NCBI RefSeq assembly: GCF_030915505.1
Contig: NZ_CP133265.1
Span: 1,364,001-1,428,000 of the forward strand
Source: Neobacillus sp. OS1-2
Lineage (GTDB): Bacteria > Bacillota > Bacilli > Bacillales > Cytobacillaceae
Length of the DNA: 64,000 nt
Direction: 5' to 3'
A program made the translations under genes and the position numbers. Below, piece after piece: positions 24,849 through 34,250 of the stretch. Below the pieces are notes generated by a model. That model made no database searches. It was given only the letters and a program-made list of their open reading frames with translations, and was not told where the DNA came from. The first letter of the stretch is position 1. Every line of letters starts with the position of its first letter.

Positions 24849-26303
24849 TTATTTTTGCTTGCTTTTCCAGTCATCAAATTGCTTTTGAATCTCTTTTAAT
24901 ACCTTATCAATTCCAGCTTCTTTTAACTTTTTATTGTATTTTGGCAGATATTCTTCTGGATCAACAGAACCTGTTGCCAGTGCTGGATAGAATTCTTTAG
25001 AAATATTTGTAATCGAAGCAATTTCTGATCTCACTGGATCACTGTTAAAATGGAAGCCAAGGGTTGGTGCTGGTTTAGCAGCGTCATTAAATTCCTTGAA
25101 CTTCTCCCATTTATCCTTTGGATCATCTTTATATAAATCCAAGACGAAGAAGTTACCGATTGAATAGGTTGGGATATTATAGTTATCAATACGTGCTGGA
25201 AGATCTTCAATTGTGCCATCATCATTCTTTTTGTAATGCACGCCTTCAATTCCTTTATCAACAAGGTTGCGAAGGTATGAATCTGTGTTAAGAAGAGTTA
25301 AGAACTCCATTGCTTTTTTAGGATTCTTAGATGTAGCAGAAATGGCCTGAATAGAACCAGAAACAGAATCGTTAAATGTGGTTGGCTCTTCAGCCGGTAC
25401 AGAAACGACGTCATATTTTGCTGAACGGGACCATAGTAAGTCAGCATATGGCTGAGAATCACCCATACGGACAAACCAATTCTCTACATCCATTGGCCAG
25501 CTGTCTTTGCTTGTTGCTGCATCTTCTTTAAGGTAGCCTGCTTTGTAATACGAATGCATGGTTTTGTAGGTTGACATCGCTAAATCCGTTTCAAATTGGT
25601 TCATCACATGGTCTCTGTCACCCTCAAGCGGGAACGCAAATGGCATTTCATTATTAAAGGTATAGTCAAAGGGAAGATACGCTTTAAAGGTTGCCATTGG
25701 AGTAATGCCTGGTTCATTTTCCTTAATGGTTTTCAACATTGGTGCAAGATCTTCTAAGGTTTTTACTTTTGTAAGATCAAACTTGTATTTATCAACAAGA
25801 CGTTTGTTGAACGTATAAACGGACTGTCTTGCCGCTTCTTTATTCGTAGGAACACCATAAATTTTACCATTAATCTTATTTCCCTCTAAAAGGGCTGGAT
25901 CGATGGCATTCTTCAGATCCTTGCCTTCTTTATTTAACATATCATCGAGTGCCACAAAAGCACCCTTTTGTGCATTTTGGACATAATCAGTACCATTTGT
26001 AAAGATTATATCAAATGATTCACCCGCATTGATCATTACTTGGGATTTTTGTGTCCAATCTCCCCAGTCAATTTGCTGCATTTTAACTGTAGCATTAATT
26101 TTCTTTTTGACATACTTATTGACTTCAGCAAATACCTTATCCGTATCCTTTTGCGGAGTTCCAATCGTGTACCATTTAATTTCATATGGCTCTCCATCTT
26201 TCCCGCCTTTCTCCGAAGTAGAACTTTCTTTACCGCTGCAGGCAGAAAGTATCGTTCCAATGGATAAAACGAGCGCCAGTAAAAATACTAACCTTTTCTT
26301 CAT
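24849..26303 (-). CDS. Oligosaccharide-binding lipoprotein, LplA/YtcQ type
   Basis: A 484-residue extracellular binding protein of the CUT1-like Lpl family. Lipobox: LSIGTILSACSG, with the lipidated Cys at about residue 22, preceded by a basic start (MKKRL). The mature part shows family-typical segments (EIKWYTIGTPQKD, VNKYVKKKINATVKM, NGTDYVQNAQKGAFVAL). It should hand an oligosaccharide to the two permeases encoded upstream. In this context the ligand is probably a mannose-rich N-glycan released by the GH85 enzyme. No ATPase gene is adjacent, as is normal for this family, which shares MsmX-type ATPases. Confidence 0.92.
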   Translation of the reverse strand: MKKRLVFLLALVLSIGTILSACSGKESSTSEKGGKDGEPYEIKWYTIGTPQKDTDKVFAEVNKYVKKKINATVKMQQIDWGDWTQKSQVMINAGESFDIIFTNGTDYVQNAQKGAFVALDDMLNKEGKDLKNAIDPALLEGNKINGKIYGVPTNKEAARQSVYTFNKRLVDKYKFDLTKVKTLEDLAPMLKTIKENEPGITPMATFKAYLPFDYTFNNEMPFAFPLEGDRDHVMNQFETDLAMSTYKTMHSYYKAGYLKEDAATSKDSWPMDVENWFVRMGDSQPYADLLWSRSAKYDVVSVPAEEPTTFNDSVSGSIQAISATSKNPKKAMEFLTLLNTDSYLRNLVDKGIEGVHYKKNDDGTIEDLPARIDNYNIPTYSIGNFFVLDLYKDDPKDKWEKFKEFNDAAKPAPTLGFHFNSDPVRSEIASITNISKEFYPALATGSVDPEEYLPKYNKKLKEAGIDKVLKEIQKQFDDWKSKQK

Positions 26304-26326
26304 CGTATCTCTCCCCTTTTCTTTTT

Positions 26327-27319
26327 TTATTCTTTAACGCCGCCAATAGTCAATCCGCTAATAAAGTACTTTTGAAAGAACGGATAAGAGACTGCTATCG
26401 GTAGTGTGGCGATAACGACCATGGCCATTTTGGCTGAATCCTGCGGCAACGTATCAAATAAACTTTGCTGCATGATCCCCACTTCAACATTTTGCCTCAT
26501 GAATTCAAGGTTTGCCTCGATCTTCATCAATAAGGCTTGGAGCGGCACTAATTTTGGATCATCAATATAGAGTAATGCCGTAAACCAATCATTCCAATAC
26601 CCCAATGTACTGAACAAAGCAATCGTCGCAATGCCCGGAAGCGAGAGCGGAAAGACGATTTGAAAGAAGATTCTCCATTCACTTGCCCCATCAATCCGCG
26701 CAGATTCCAAAATGGATTCGGAAACGGATTTCATAAAGAAGGTTCTCATGATGATAATATAAAAAGCATTCATAACAAGGGGCAGGATTAACGCCCATAT
26801 GGAGTTTTTCAATCCTAAAAATTGCGTAACCACAATATAGGTTGGTACCAATCCACCACTAAACAGCATCGTAAAGAATGCTAGGAAGGTGAAAAATTTT
26901 CTATATTTAAATTGAGGTCGTGAAATCGCATACGCATAAAAGGAGATCATCAACACACTAATGATGGTTCCCACTACCGTAATCAATAGTGTTACACCAT
27001 AAGACCCCAGCAATTGATCCTTCACATTCCATAAGTAATGGTACGCATCGGTACTCCATTCCGCCGGGAAAATTTGAAAGCCATGTCTGACAATACTTTC
27101 CTCACTTGTAAAGGAAATAATGATAACATAGATAAATGGAAAGACACACATGATGGTGAAAATACCTAACAGTACACTGAAAATGGTATTGACAACGGGA
27201 TGCAGTTCATGATAATTCCTTGTCTTTTTCCGTTTAATCTTTGTTCCACCCCCTTTCAACTGATCCAACGGCTGTGATGCGACGACTGAAACTTGAGCTT
27301 GATTTAGATCATTGGGCAT
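26327..27319 (-). CDS. ABC sugar permease, LplC/YtcP type
   Basis: A 330-residue inner permease with six helices after a long cytoplasmic N-terminus. The EAA coupling loop is ESARIDGASEWRIFFQIVFP (about residue 220). The C-terminus FQKYFISGLTIGGVKE is characteristic of the LplC/YtcP branch. The start follows GGAGGGG. It pairs with the LplB-like permease encoded 61 bases upstream. Confidence 0.92.
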   Translation of the reverse strand: MPNDLNQAQVSVVASQPLDQLKGGGTKIKRKKTRNYHELHPVVNTIFSVLLGIFTIMCVFPFIYVIIISFTSEESIVRHGFQIFPAEWSTDAYHYLWNVKDQLLGSYGVTLLITVVGTIISVLMISFYAYAISRPQFKYRKFFTFLAFFTMLFSGGLVPTYIVVTQFLGLKNSIWALILPLVMNAFYIIIMRTFFMKSVSESILESARIDGASEWRIFFQIVFPLSLPGIATIALFSTLGYWNDWFTALLYIDDPKLVPLQALLMKIEANLEFMRQNVEVGIMQQSLFDTLPQDSAKMAMVVIATLPIAVSYPFFQKYFISGLTIGGVKE

Positions 27320-27380
27320 TTATTTTCCCCTCCTCTCTGAGAAATGCGTAAGCGCCTTGGTCAGCCCCGACATGCAGCTA

Positions 27381-28310
27381 TTAAAACAACGCACTTTCCT
27401 CATCGACTTTTCTTACTATATAGTTTGTTATCATCACAAGGATGAAACCTACAGCTGACTGATAAAGACCTGCTGCCGTACTCATACCAATATCACCCAA
27501 CGTCATGAGCCCCCGATATACGAATGTATCGATAACATTTGTGACTGGAAATAGGGCTCCGGAATCTCTTGGCACTTGATAAAATAGTCCAAAATCCGAG
27601 TTGAAGATCCGGCCAATATTCATGATGGTTAAGATAATCATCAATGGCTTTAGCATGGGAAGGGTAACATGCTTAATCTGCTTCCATTTTGTTGCACCAT
27701 CGATCATAGCTGCTTCATAATACGTTCGATCAATTCCGACAATCGATGCTAAATACACGATGCTGCCATATCCGACACCCTTCCAAATGCTCATAAAAAC
27801 GATGATATATGGCCAATATTTAGGCTCGCTGTACCACGAAACAGCGTCAATATGGAACCAGCCAAGAACATGGTTTAACAGACCACGATCCGAACTTAAG
27901 AAGGTAAAGACAAAGTAGCTGCCAATAACCCATGAAATAAAATGCGGGAACAGCATTCCAGTCTGATAAACCTTAGATAACCTTTTATTTACTAACTCGC
28001 TGAGGAGTATGGCAGTTGCAACAGCCGCCACAAGCCCTAAGACGATAAAGACGAGATTGTACAGGATCGTATTTCTTGTAATGACAAAGGCATCATTTGT
28101 ACTGAACAAATACGTAAAGTTCTCCCAGCCGACCCATTCACTGTTCATCACACTCGCGAAAAAGCCATCCGGATCAATTCGAAACTTTTTAAAGGCCAAT
28201 ACTTGACCAAACATCGGCAAATAAGAGAATAATAGCAGCCAGATGGTTCCTGGTAAAACCATTAGTAACCAGATTCTATTTTGATAGATATCACTCACTA
28301 TCTTTTTCAC
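27381..28310 (-). CDS. ABC sugar permease, LplB/YteP type
   Basis: A 309-residue permease with six helices and the EAA loop YEAAMIDGATKWKQIKHVTLP (about residue 190). It is the first gene of the importer operon (permease, permease, binding protein, YesM, YesN, GH1, ROK). The start lies ten bases after AGAGGAGG. A weak cre-like site and AT-rich promoter sequence lie just upstream. Confidence 0.92.
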   Translation of the reverse strand: MKKIVSDIYQNRIWLLMVLPGTIWLLLFSYLPMFGQVLAFKKFRIDPDGFFASVMNSEWVGWENFTYLFSTNDAFVITRNTILYNLVFIVLGLVAAVATAILLSELVNKRLSKVYQTGMLFPHFISWVIGSYFVFTFLSSDRGLLNHVLGWFHIDAVSWYSEPKYWPYIIVFMSIWKGVGYGSIVYLASIVGIDRTYYEAAMIDGATKWKQIKHVTLPMLKPLMIILTIMNIGRIFNSDFGLFYQVPRDSGALFPVTNVIDTFVYRGLMTLGDIGMSTAAGLYQSAVGFILVMITNYIVRKVDEESALF

Positions 28311-28332
28311 ACTTATCCTCCTCTCACTTCAA

Positions 28333-28347
28333 TGTAAGCACTTCCAT
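28333..28347 (-). promoter_or_regulatory. Weak cre-like site before the importer operon
   Basis: ATGGAAGTGCTTACA on the minus strand matches the cre pattern except that the central CG is TG. It may allow weak CcpA repression. Confidence 0.3.
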
Positions 28348-28472
28348 ATTTATATTTTATAGTGGATAGAAATTGATTTATAGTTGACTAATTTGGGATT
28401 AAGTGCAAAAATCTTAGAAATCACGACATGCTATCTATATTTAGCCATGGAAAAGATAGAGTAAACATGAAA

Positions 28473-28500
28473 TGACCGACTGGAACATGCCGGTCGGTCA
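28473..28500. terminator. Inverted repeat after the first GH38 gene
   Basis: TGACCGAC and GTCGGTCA form an 8-11 bp stem 11 bases beyond the GH38 stop. The T-run is on the plus side (TTTTTT), so its strength for the minus-strand gene is doubtful. Confidence 0.45.
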
Positions 28501-28510
28501 TCCATTTTTT

Positions 28511-31500
28511 CTATACGATTCTGAATGTCTTAATTTCATATGGTTTAATTTCAAACTCAAATGGTGATGGTGCTGCCTCTGCAATAGGTTCTTCCATCAA
28601 ATTGGTCTCCACCCATGATGTGATGGGTTTTCGAACGTTCAGAGACACCTTGCCTCGTCTGCCCTCATACTCATGTAAACGGATAATCAGGCCATTGCCA
28701 TCGTAAGCAGGCTTTATCGCATCAATCCAAATATGGTCTGTATCGCATTCAATAAACGAATCTTCCTTCGTCCATTTCCCTTCAACAGCGAAAACGGGGT
28801 CATTTAAATCCCAGGCCTTTTCCACTGTCTTCGCCTGCCGCCAATCGCCTATATGCGGATATAGTGAATAGGTAAAGGAATGCATGCCCTGATCTGCCTC
28901 AGGATCCGGATGTGTGGCTGCTTTTAATAAGGTTAACCGCATCACATTTTCTTTGATATCATAGCCATATTTGGAGTCATTCAGTAAACTTACCCCATAA
29001 TCTGGCTCGGAAAGATCTGCCCACTGGTGTCCGACTGATTCAAATTTCGCCATTTCCCAACTGGTATTCCAATGGGTCGGGCGCTTTACATTACCATATT
29101 GAATATCATAGGTTGCCTCTGTCGCGCGAACATCCACAGGGAATGAAGCCTTAAGTAATTTACGCTTTTCATGCCAGTCTACCTTGGTTTCAAAATCAAT
29201 CCGACGATCATTTTTATAAAAAACAATCCGCTGAGAAATGTCCGAATGATGATACGACCATTTACTATCAATCGCAAGAGTCAGTTCCCCGTTCTCCACT
29301 ACCTCGAATGTGGCGATATTTCGGATTTCCTCCATCTTCTCGTGATAGAAAATATCAATATCCCAGGCATCATGGGCAAGCGGTTTATCTTCAAAGATTT
29401 GCAGTACATTGCCGCTTTGACCATCTGCTAGCACATGGCGCTGTGCTTCTTTATCATAAAGCGTTGTAATCTGTCCGTACTCATTCCACTCCACCTCATA
29501 AAACGGTGTTTCTACCTTTCGTTCATGATACGTGAAATGCGTTGTTTCCGGTGCTGCTTCAGCCGGTTCAAAATACAATTGCTTCGCACCAAAGGATGGA
29601 AGAGAATCGACTGCAACAAGCCAGCCATCAGGGCGTTTTTGAGAAGGAAACACCGTGCCCTTGCCATCTGTCCAAACCCCAGCTGCACAATCAGCAAACT
29701 GAGACATGACCACATTTCTTTTGCCGGTTTGGTGCGTGGAATTGAAAACAACGACGGAACGGTCGGCCTGGTCGACTCCGCTTTCCACAAGCATGGTTTC
29801 CACTTGCTGAACGATTTGCAGCGCTTCCGCATATTCTTCCCTGGCATCTTCATAGACTTCATGAATCGAAGACCCTGGGATAATATCATGAAATTGATTT
29901 CTTAAAATAATCTTCCAGCCGTCTTTCATTGCAGCATCGCCAAGCCATACGCCATTTTCAGACAGCCAAGAGGATAGGAATTCAGCTCTGCGATAGAGCA
30001 GCTCCAGTTTACGATTCATTTTTTTCATAAAGGCCTGACTTGTATAGGTACCACGGTGGTATTCCAGGTACAGTTCGCCGTCCCACTTATGAATATAACC
30101 GGTCGATTTCTCGACATTTTCATGCAGTTTTTCGAAAAATTCACCTGCCGTTGTTGTCTTCACCTTTGGCATTCCAGGCATTTGGTCAAATCTGCGGCGC
30201 ATTTCAAGCATATGACGATTAACACCGCCACCGCCGTCACCATACCCGTATGAAAGAAGCAGGTCCTTTGATAAGTCTTTGTCACGATAGCCGTTCCAAG
30301 CTCCCTTAACGGTTTTCGCGGTAATGTAGCCATTATACGTATAGAACCATGAATCCGGTCCATTCCATGGTTCCGGTGTGGTGATAAAGTGTGTTAAGAT
30401 CTCCGAACCGTCGATTCCCTTCCAGTGAAAAGTATCATGAGGCATCCGGTTGTATTGATTCCAGCTAATTTTTGTTGTCATCATTGTGTTAATGCCGGAT
30501 TTTTTCAAGATTTGCGGCAGCGCCCAGCTATAACCGAAAACGTCCGGAAGCCAAAGGTATTGACAATCGACACCAAACTCTTCTTTAAAAAAGTTCTTCC
30601 CATGGAGGATTTGCCGGACCAACGACTCACCGCTCGGGATATTACAGTCGGCTTCGAGCCACATTGCTCCACCAGCTTCCCACTGGGCTGCCGCAATTCT
30701 ATCCTTTATTTGCTCGTAAATGTCTGGGTAGTCGGTTTTGATATACTCATAGAGCTGCGGCTGGGTTTGCAGGAATTGGTATTCAGGGAACTGCCTCATT
30801 AAATGCAGGACCGTTGAAAAGGAACGGGCGGCCTTCTCCCTTGTGTTCCTTAAGCGCCAAAGCCAAGCCACATCAATATGGGTGTGACCGACAGTATGAA
30901 TCGTAATAGCGGATGTTTTTTCAATAGACTGAAGCGCCTCTGTAAGACTCGTTTCGGCTTCGTAGCAGGATTCATAGAACGCTAGGCTTCCAGGTTCCGT
31001 CCAATCCATTCGCAGTAGGGCATCCTGAAGCATTTGTTTCAAAACTGAATAAGTAGGGTCTGCTTCATTCGTCTCCTTTAACACCTCATATGCCGCTAAA
31101 AGGGTGTAGTATAAATTATCGACCCTTGTGTCCAGCCAGCCGATTTCAGCCTGCTCCAGCTTAAATTCATTCTCAACCGGCACACCACCGCCTTCAAGTC
31201 CGGACCAGAGTCGGAAGTCTAAACGCATTGGACCCTTAGCCATATGCTCATCAAACAGTACTTCTTCATGGTTGGAGTCGACACCTTGGTATGGTTTACC
31301 GTTTACAAAAAGTAATGATTCAAACCCGGAATTATTCCCGCCGCCCGTCTTGCCAAATGAAAAGATACCTGCCACTTGTTGAACGCTGTTTGGCAGATGG
31401 CAATCTACCACCGCATGAAGCCAAATATAGCGATCGCGTCCCTTCCAATAGTCGCCAATCCTCATGGTGCTTTTTTCATCGAAGGCCTTTGGTGGATGGG

Positions 31501-31618
31501 CACCAATCTCGCCATCATCCTCATGTGTGTAAAATAGCTCGATGCTAACGCAATCACGATACCGGAAACCTTCTAATTCCCTTATGCGCGCTTCAAATTT
31601 TCTTTCGGTCAAAAACAT
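28511..31618 (-). CDS. GH38 alpha-mannosidase (large, 1035 aa)
   Basis: A retaining zinc-dependent alpha-mannosidase, cytosolic. Residues 1-230 are an N-terminal jelly-roll-like domain. The catalytic domain starts with GHTHIDVAWLW (zinc ligands His247, Asp249), followed by the nucleophile Asp359 in WLPDVFGYSWALP and the histidine motif NQFHDIIPGSS (about 610). A beta-rich C-terminal domain follows. The start at 31618 is preceded by GGGGTGA. It is the last gene of the five-gene trimming operon. The linkage specificity (alpha-1,2, 1,3 or 1,6) cannot be read. Confidence 0.93.
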   Translation of the reverse strand: MFLTERKFEARIRELEGFRYRDCVSIELFYTHEDDGEIGAHPPKAFDEKSTMRIGDYWKGRDRYIWLHAVVDCHLPNSVQQVAGIFSFGKTGGGNNSGFESLLFVNGKPYQGVDSNHEEVLFDEHMAKGPMRLDFRLWSGLEGGGVPVENEFKLEQAEIGWLDTRVDNLYYTLLAAYEVLKETNEADPTYSVLKQMLQDALLRMDWTEPGSLAFYESCYEAETSLTEALQSIEKTSAITIHTVGHTHIDVAWLWRLRNTREKAARSFSTVLHLMRQFPEYQFLQTQPQLYEYIKTDYPDIYEQIKDRIAAAQWEAGGAMWLEADCNIPSGESLVRQILHGKNFFKEEFGVDCQYLWLPDVFGYSWALPQILKKSGINTMMTTKISWNQYNRMPHDTFHWKGIDGSEILTHFITTPEPWNGPDSWFYTYNGYITAKTVKGAWNGYRDKDLSKDLLLSYGYGDGGGGVNRHMLEMRRRFDQMPGMPKVKTTTAGEFFEKLHENVEKSTGYIHKWDGELYLEYHRGTYTSQAFMKKMNRKLELLYRRAEFLSSWLSENGVWLGDAAMKDGWKIILRNQFHDIIPGSSIHEVYEDAREEYAEALQIVQQVETMLVESGVDQADRSVVVFNSTHQTGKRNVVMSQFADCAAGVWTDGKGTVFPSQKRPDGWLVAVDSLPSFGAKQLYFEPAEAAPETTHFTYHERKVETPFYEVEWNEYGQITTLYDKEAQRHVLADGQSGNVLQIFEDKPLAHDAWDIDIFYHEKMEEIRNIATFEVVENGELTLAIDSKWSYHHSDISQRIVFYKNDRRIDFETKVDWHEKRKLLKASFPVDVRATEATYDIQYGNVKRPTHWNTSWEMAKFESVGHQWADLSEPDYGVSLLNDSKYGYDIKENVMRLTLLKAATHPDPEADQGMHSFTYSLYPHIGDWRQAKTVEKAWDLNDPVFAVEGKWTKEDSFIECDTDHIWIDAIKPAYDGNGLIIRLHEYEGRRGKVSLNVRKPITSWVETNLMEEPIAEAAPSPFEFEIKPYEIKTFRIV

Positions 31619-31678
31619 GCTTTCACCCCGTTTGGTCAAATTCGTGAACCTGTCACGCTTATGGGCACTGCGACCCAC

Positions 31679-33559
31679 TTAGAGCGAGAAGTTCCCGGCC
31701 GTTACAATTCGATGATACACATTGCCACCTACTAATCCGTCGACAACTTCCCATGGTCCATCATGGCGCAGGCGTTTTTCTTCTAGCTCTTCTAAACTAG
31801 TCATTCTGCCATCGAGCCACTCGTTAATCCGATATTTGACCGAATCAATTCGTGTAATCACGCCACCATATCGAATATCAATCACTTCCCAGCCGAATGG
31901 CTTATAGGCCGCAAACCATACTTTGCGGTGCTTTTGGCGTAAAAGATCCACATTGGTTTGAATCACATCCAATTTAACCAGGATGGATTTCATTTGTTGG
32001 TAATCTTTTTCCTTATAAGCCTCTGTTAGTCTAAGGCCGATTTCCGCCTTCTCACTGAGTACCCTTGCTAATTGCTCGTAAAAACCAAATAGACTCGCCC
32101 AGCCTGGATTATTTTTCTTTGCCTTTTCAAGCTCTGGGACTAATTTTTGATAATGCTCGCCTAAAGACAGGCCGCGGATATTTTCGTCATATAATCCAAT
32201 TAAAATATCCTGGTAGAGTAACACTTTAGACGTCATAGAGGTGTTCATATTATCCTTCATGACACCGGGGGTTTCATCCAGCCTTTTTAACATCATGAAA
32301 TCATCAAAATGACCCTCGCTACAAAATTCAAACCGCTTCGCTACCTGTTCTAGCGTAACTTCCTGATGATAGGTATGTTCTGCGAATAATTGCAGGATGG
32401 GCAGTGAAGTGGAGAACGGTGTTTCTGCCCCGTTATCGCCCCACATCGTAACAAAGACTTCCTTAATGCCTTCTTTTTTACAGGCGGCAATCGCCGCTTC
32501 TGTTGTCACAATGGCTTTCCCATAGTTTGGTGCGATTCCGTTCCACGTCCAGGCCCCGCCAGCGAAAATTGGCGTTTTGCCCAGCAGCATATGGCGATGA
32601 AAGTCCGTTTCATAGACTTCCTGGTCTTGACTATAATAATTCCAGTACACGAGCTCCACATCCGGAATTTGCGCAATAAGCTCTTCCGGTATCTTGCCGT
32701 TCTCATCTTTATATTTGCTGTCTTCCGCGAACAATGGAAAATACATATCGCTCCAAATCATGGGTTTAAGCCCATGCTTTTCTGTAATCGTCACGACCTC
32801 TTGAAGATGACGGTTCATCAAATCGATATGGTTTTCATAGCCATGCTGCTGCAGGTATTTTCCTAGCCCAAGCTGGAACGTCTCATCCATGCCGATATGA
32901 ATCCGTTTTGTCCGAAATGGTTCCGATGCTGCCTTTATACAATTCTCTAAAAACTCATATGTTTTCGGCTCTTCGACTAGTAAAATATCATCTGTATCCC
33001 GAATGTCCGCCGCATAATTCCATTTGAGCGCTTCTCGTAAGTGACCCAATGTTTGAATACAAGGAATCATCTCAACGCCCAGCTTCGCGGCATAATCATC
33101 AAGGGATGTTAACTCTTCTGCTGTATAGCGTCCCCGCATATAGCCGAAATACGGATGTTCCTTTACCTCATACGTATCCTCGGTATAAAGCATCAAGGTA
33201 TCGAGACCCATTACAGCCATTCTTCGCAGTAAATTTTCTACCTCAGCCATTGTTGGCACAGCATTTCTCGAGGCATCGAGCATAACACCACTCATGTCAA
33301 ACTGCGGCACTTCTGTTACATCAAATTCAACTTCATTTTGAAAGTGTTCCACCCAAAGTCCTACTGCCCGGAAAAAGTGAACCGTTTTTTCAAAATAAAT
33401 TTGCCCACTGTCACTTTGATTTACAACCCTAATGGGACCATTTTGTTTTCTTATCTGCACAGGGTATCCGTCAGGTGAAAGTTGAATACCTATACTCTCC
33501 AATACCAGTTTAAGCCCATCGGCAACGGCAGCTGTCGCGCCAGTTAGGTGAAGTTTCAT
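31679..33559 (-). CDS. GH20 beta-N-acetylhexosaminidase (GcnA-like)
   Basis: A 626-residue glycosidase of family GH20, without a signal peptide. The catalytic pair is Asp225-Glu226 in HIGMDETFQLG, typical of substrate-assisted hydrolysis, and VMLDASRNAVPT (about 93) opens the TIM barrel. Compared with secreted hexosaminidases it lacks wall anchors, suggesting intracellular removal of terminal GlcNAc from imported glycans, as proposed for the streptococcal GH20C enzymes. The start at 33559 follows AGGGGAG. The gene lies between the DUF624 and GH38 genes. Confidence 0.87.
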   Translation of the reverse strand: MKLHLTGATAAVADGLKLVLESIGIQLSPDGYPVQIRKQNGPIRVVNQSDSGQIYFEKTVHFFRAVGLWVEHFQNEVEFDVTEVPQFDMSGVMLDASRNAVPTMAEVENLLRRMAVMGLDTLMLYTEDTYEVKEHPYFGYMRGRYTAEELTSLDDYAAKLGVEMIPCIQTLGHLREALKWNYAADIRDTDDILLVEEPKTYEFLENCIKAASEPFRTKRIHIGMDETFQLGLGKYLQQHGYENHIDLMNRHLQEVVTITEKHGLKPMIWSDMYFPLFAEDSKYKDENGKIPEELIAQIPDVELVYWNYYSQDQEVYETDFHRHMLLGKTPIFAGGAWTWNGIAPNYGKAIVTTEAAIAACKKEGIKEVFVTMWGDNGAETPFSTSLPILQLFAEHTYHQEVTLEQVAKRFEFCSEGHFDDFMMLKRLDETPGVMKDNMNTSMTSKVLLYQDILIGLYDENIRGLSLGEHYQKLVPELEKAKKNNPGWASLFGFYEQLARVLSEKAEIGLRLTEAYKEKDYQQMKSILVKLDVIQTNVDLLRQKHRKVWFAAYKPFGWEVIDIRYGGVITRIDSVKYRINEWLDGRMTSLEELEEKRLRHDGPWEVVDGLVGGNVYHRIVTAGNFSL

Positions 33560-33587
33560 CGTGCTCTCCCCTATCTCATTCAAATTT

Positions 33588-34208
33588 TTATGATGGTTGA
33601 TTGGCGATTCTTTCAAGCTTCGAAAAGCGGCTCAGACAGACCCGCATCATCCAATAGGCTGGTGCAACCCCAGAAATAAAGAGGAGTAAGCCTGGAATCT
33701 TCCACATGACCATGCCTACCATTAACAGCCCGGCTCCAATCCAAATGGTAGGCCCAAAGCTTGTCACAGCAAAGAGAAAGGATTGTTTGATATATTCCTT
33801 AGTGGATAACTGATAATGAACATAAATCGAAAAGAAATAGCCAATAGACATGATAAACAGGAAGGCGACAAAGTATAAAAATACGAGCAGAAAGATAGAA
33901 AAAACACCCGTCATGATTCCCATTACAATCCGTATATCGACAAAGAGGAAAAGGCCAATGCTGTAAAACACAAGGCCAATTCCATTCGTTCTTTTCCATT
34001 CTTTAACGTACACATGCTTAAACGTCTTCCATACAGACAAATCTGTATCATGTCTAATCCATTTCCGGACAATGGTAAAAAGGGCAACCGACGAAGGAAA
34101 AAAGCCCAAAACCCCTAATCCCAGAATGGTAAAGGCAATCCAGCACAAATTGGCCGAAATCACCCTCCATATCCAGTCAAACACATTCACCCAAGAACCT
34201 TTTTTCAT
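33588..34208 (-). CDS. DUF624 (YesL-like) membrane protein
   Basis: A 206-residue membrane protein with four to five helices and a short polar C-terminus. The N-terminal NVFDWIWRVISANLCWI followed by GLGVLGFFPSSVALFTIVRKW matches the YesL/DUF624 family. Such genes typically accompany YesMN/Lpl-type sugar import loci; their function is unknown. Gaps of 28 and 42 bases to the neighbours place it inside the mannosidase operon. Confidence 0.85.
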   Translation of the reverse strand: MKKGSWVNVFDWIWRVISANLCWIAFTILGLGVLGFFPSSVALFTIVRKWIRHDTDLSVWKTFKHVYVKEWKRTNGIGLVFYSIGLFLFVDIRIVMGIMTGVFSIFLLVFLYFVAFLFIMSIGYFFSIYVHYQLSTKEYIKQSFLFAVTSFGPTIWIGAGLLMVGMVMWKIPGLLLFISGVAPAYWMMRVCLSRFSKLERIANQPS

Positions 34209-34250
34209 CCTGCATCATCCTTTCCCTTCGACTCCACGAAATTACCCCAT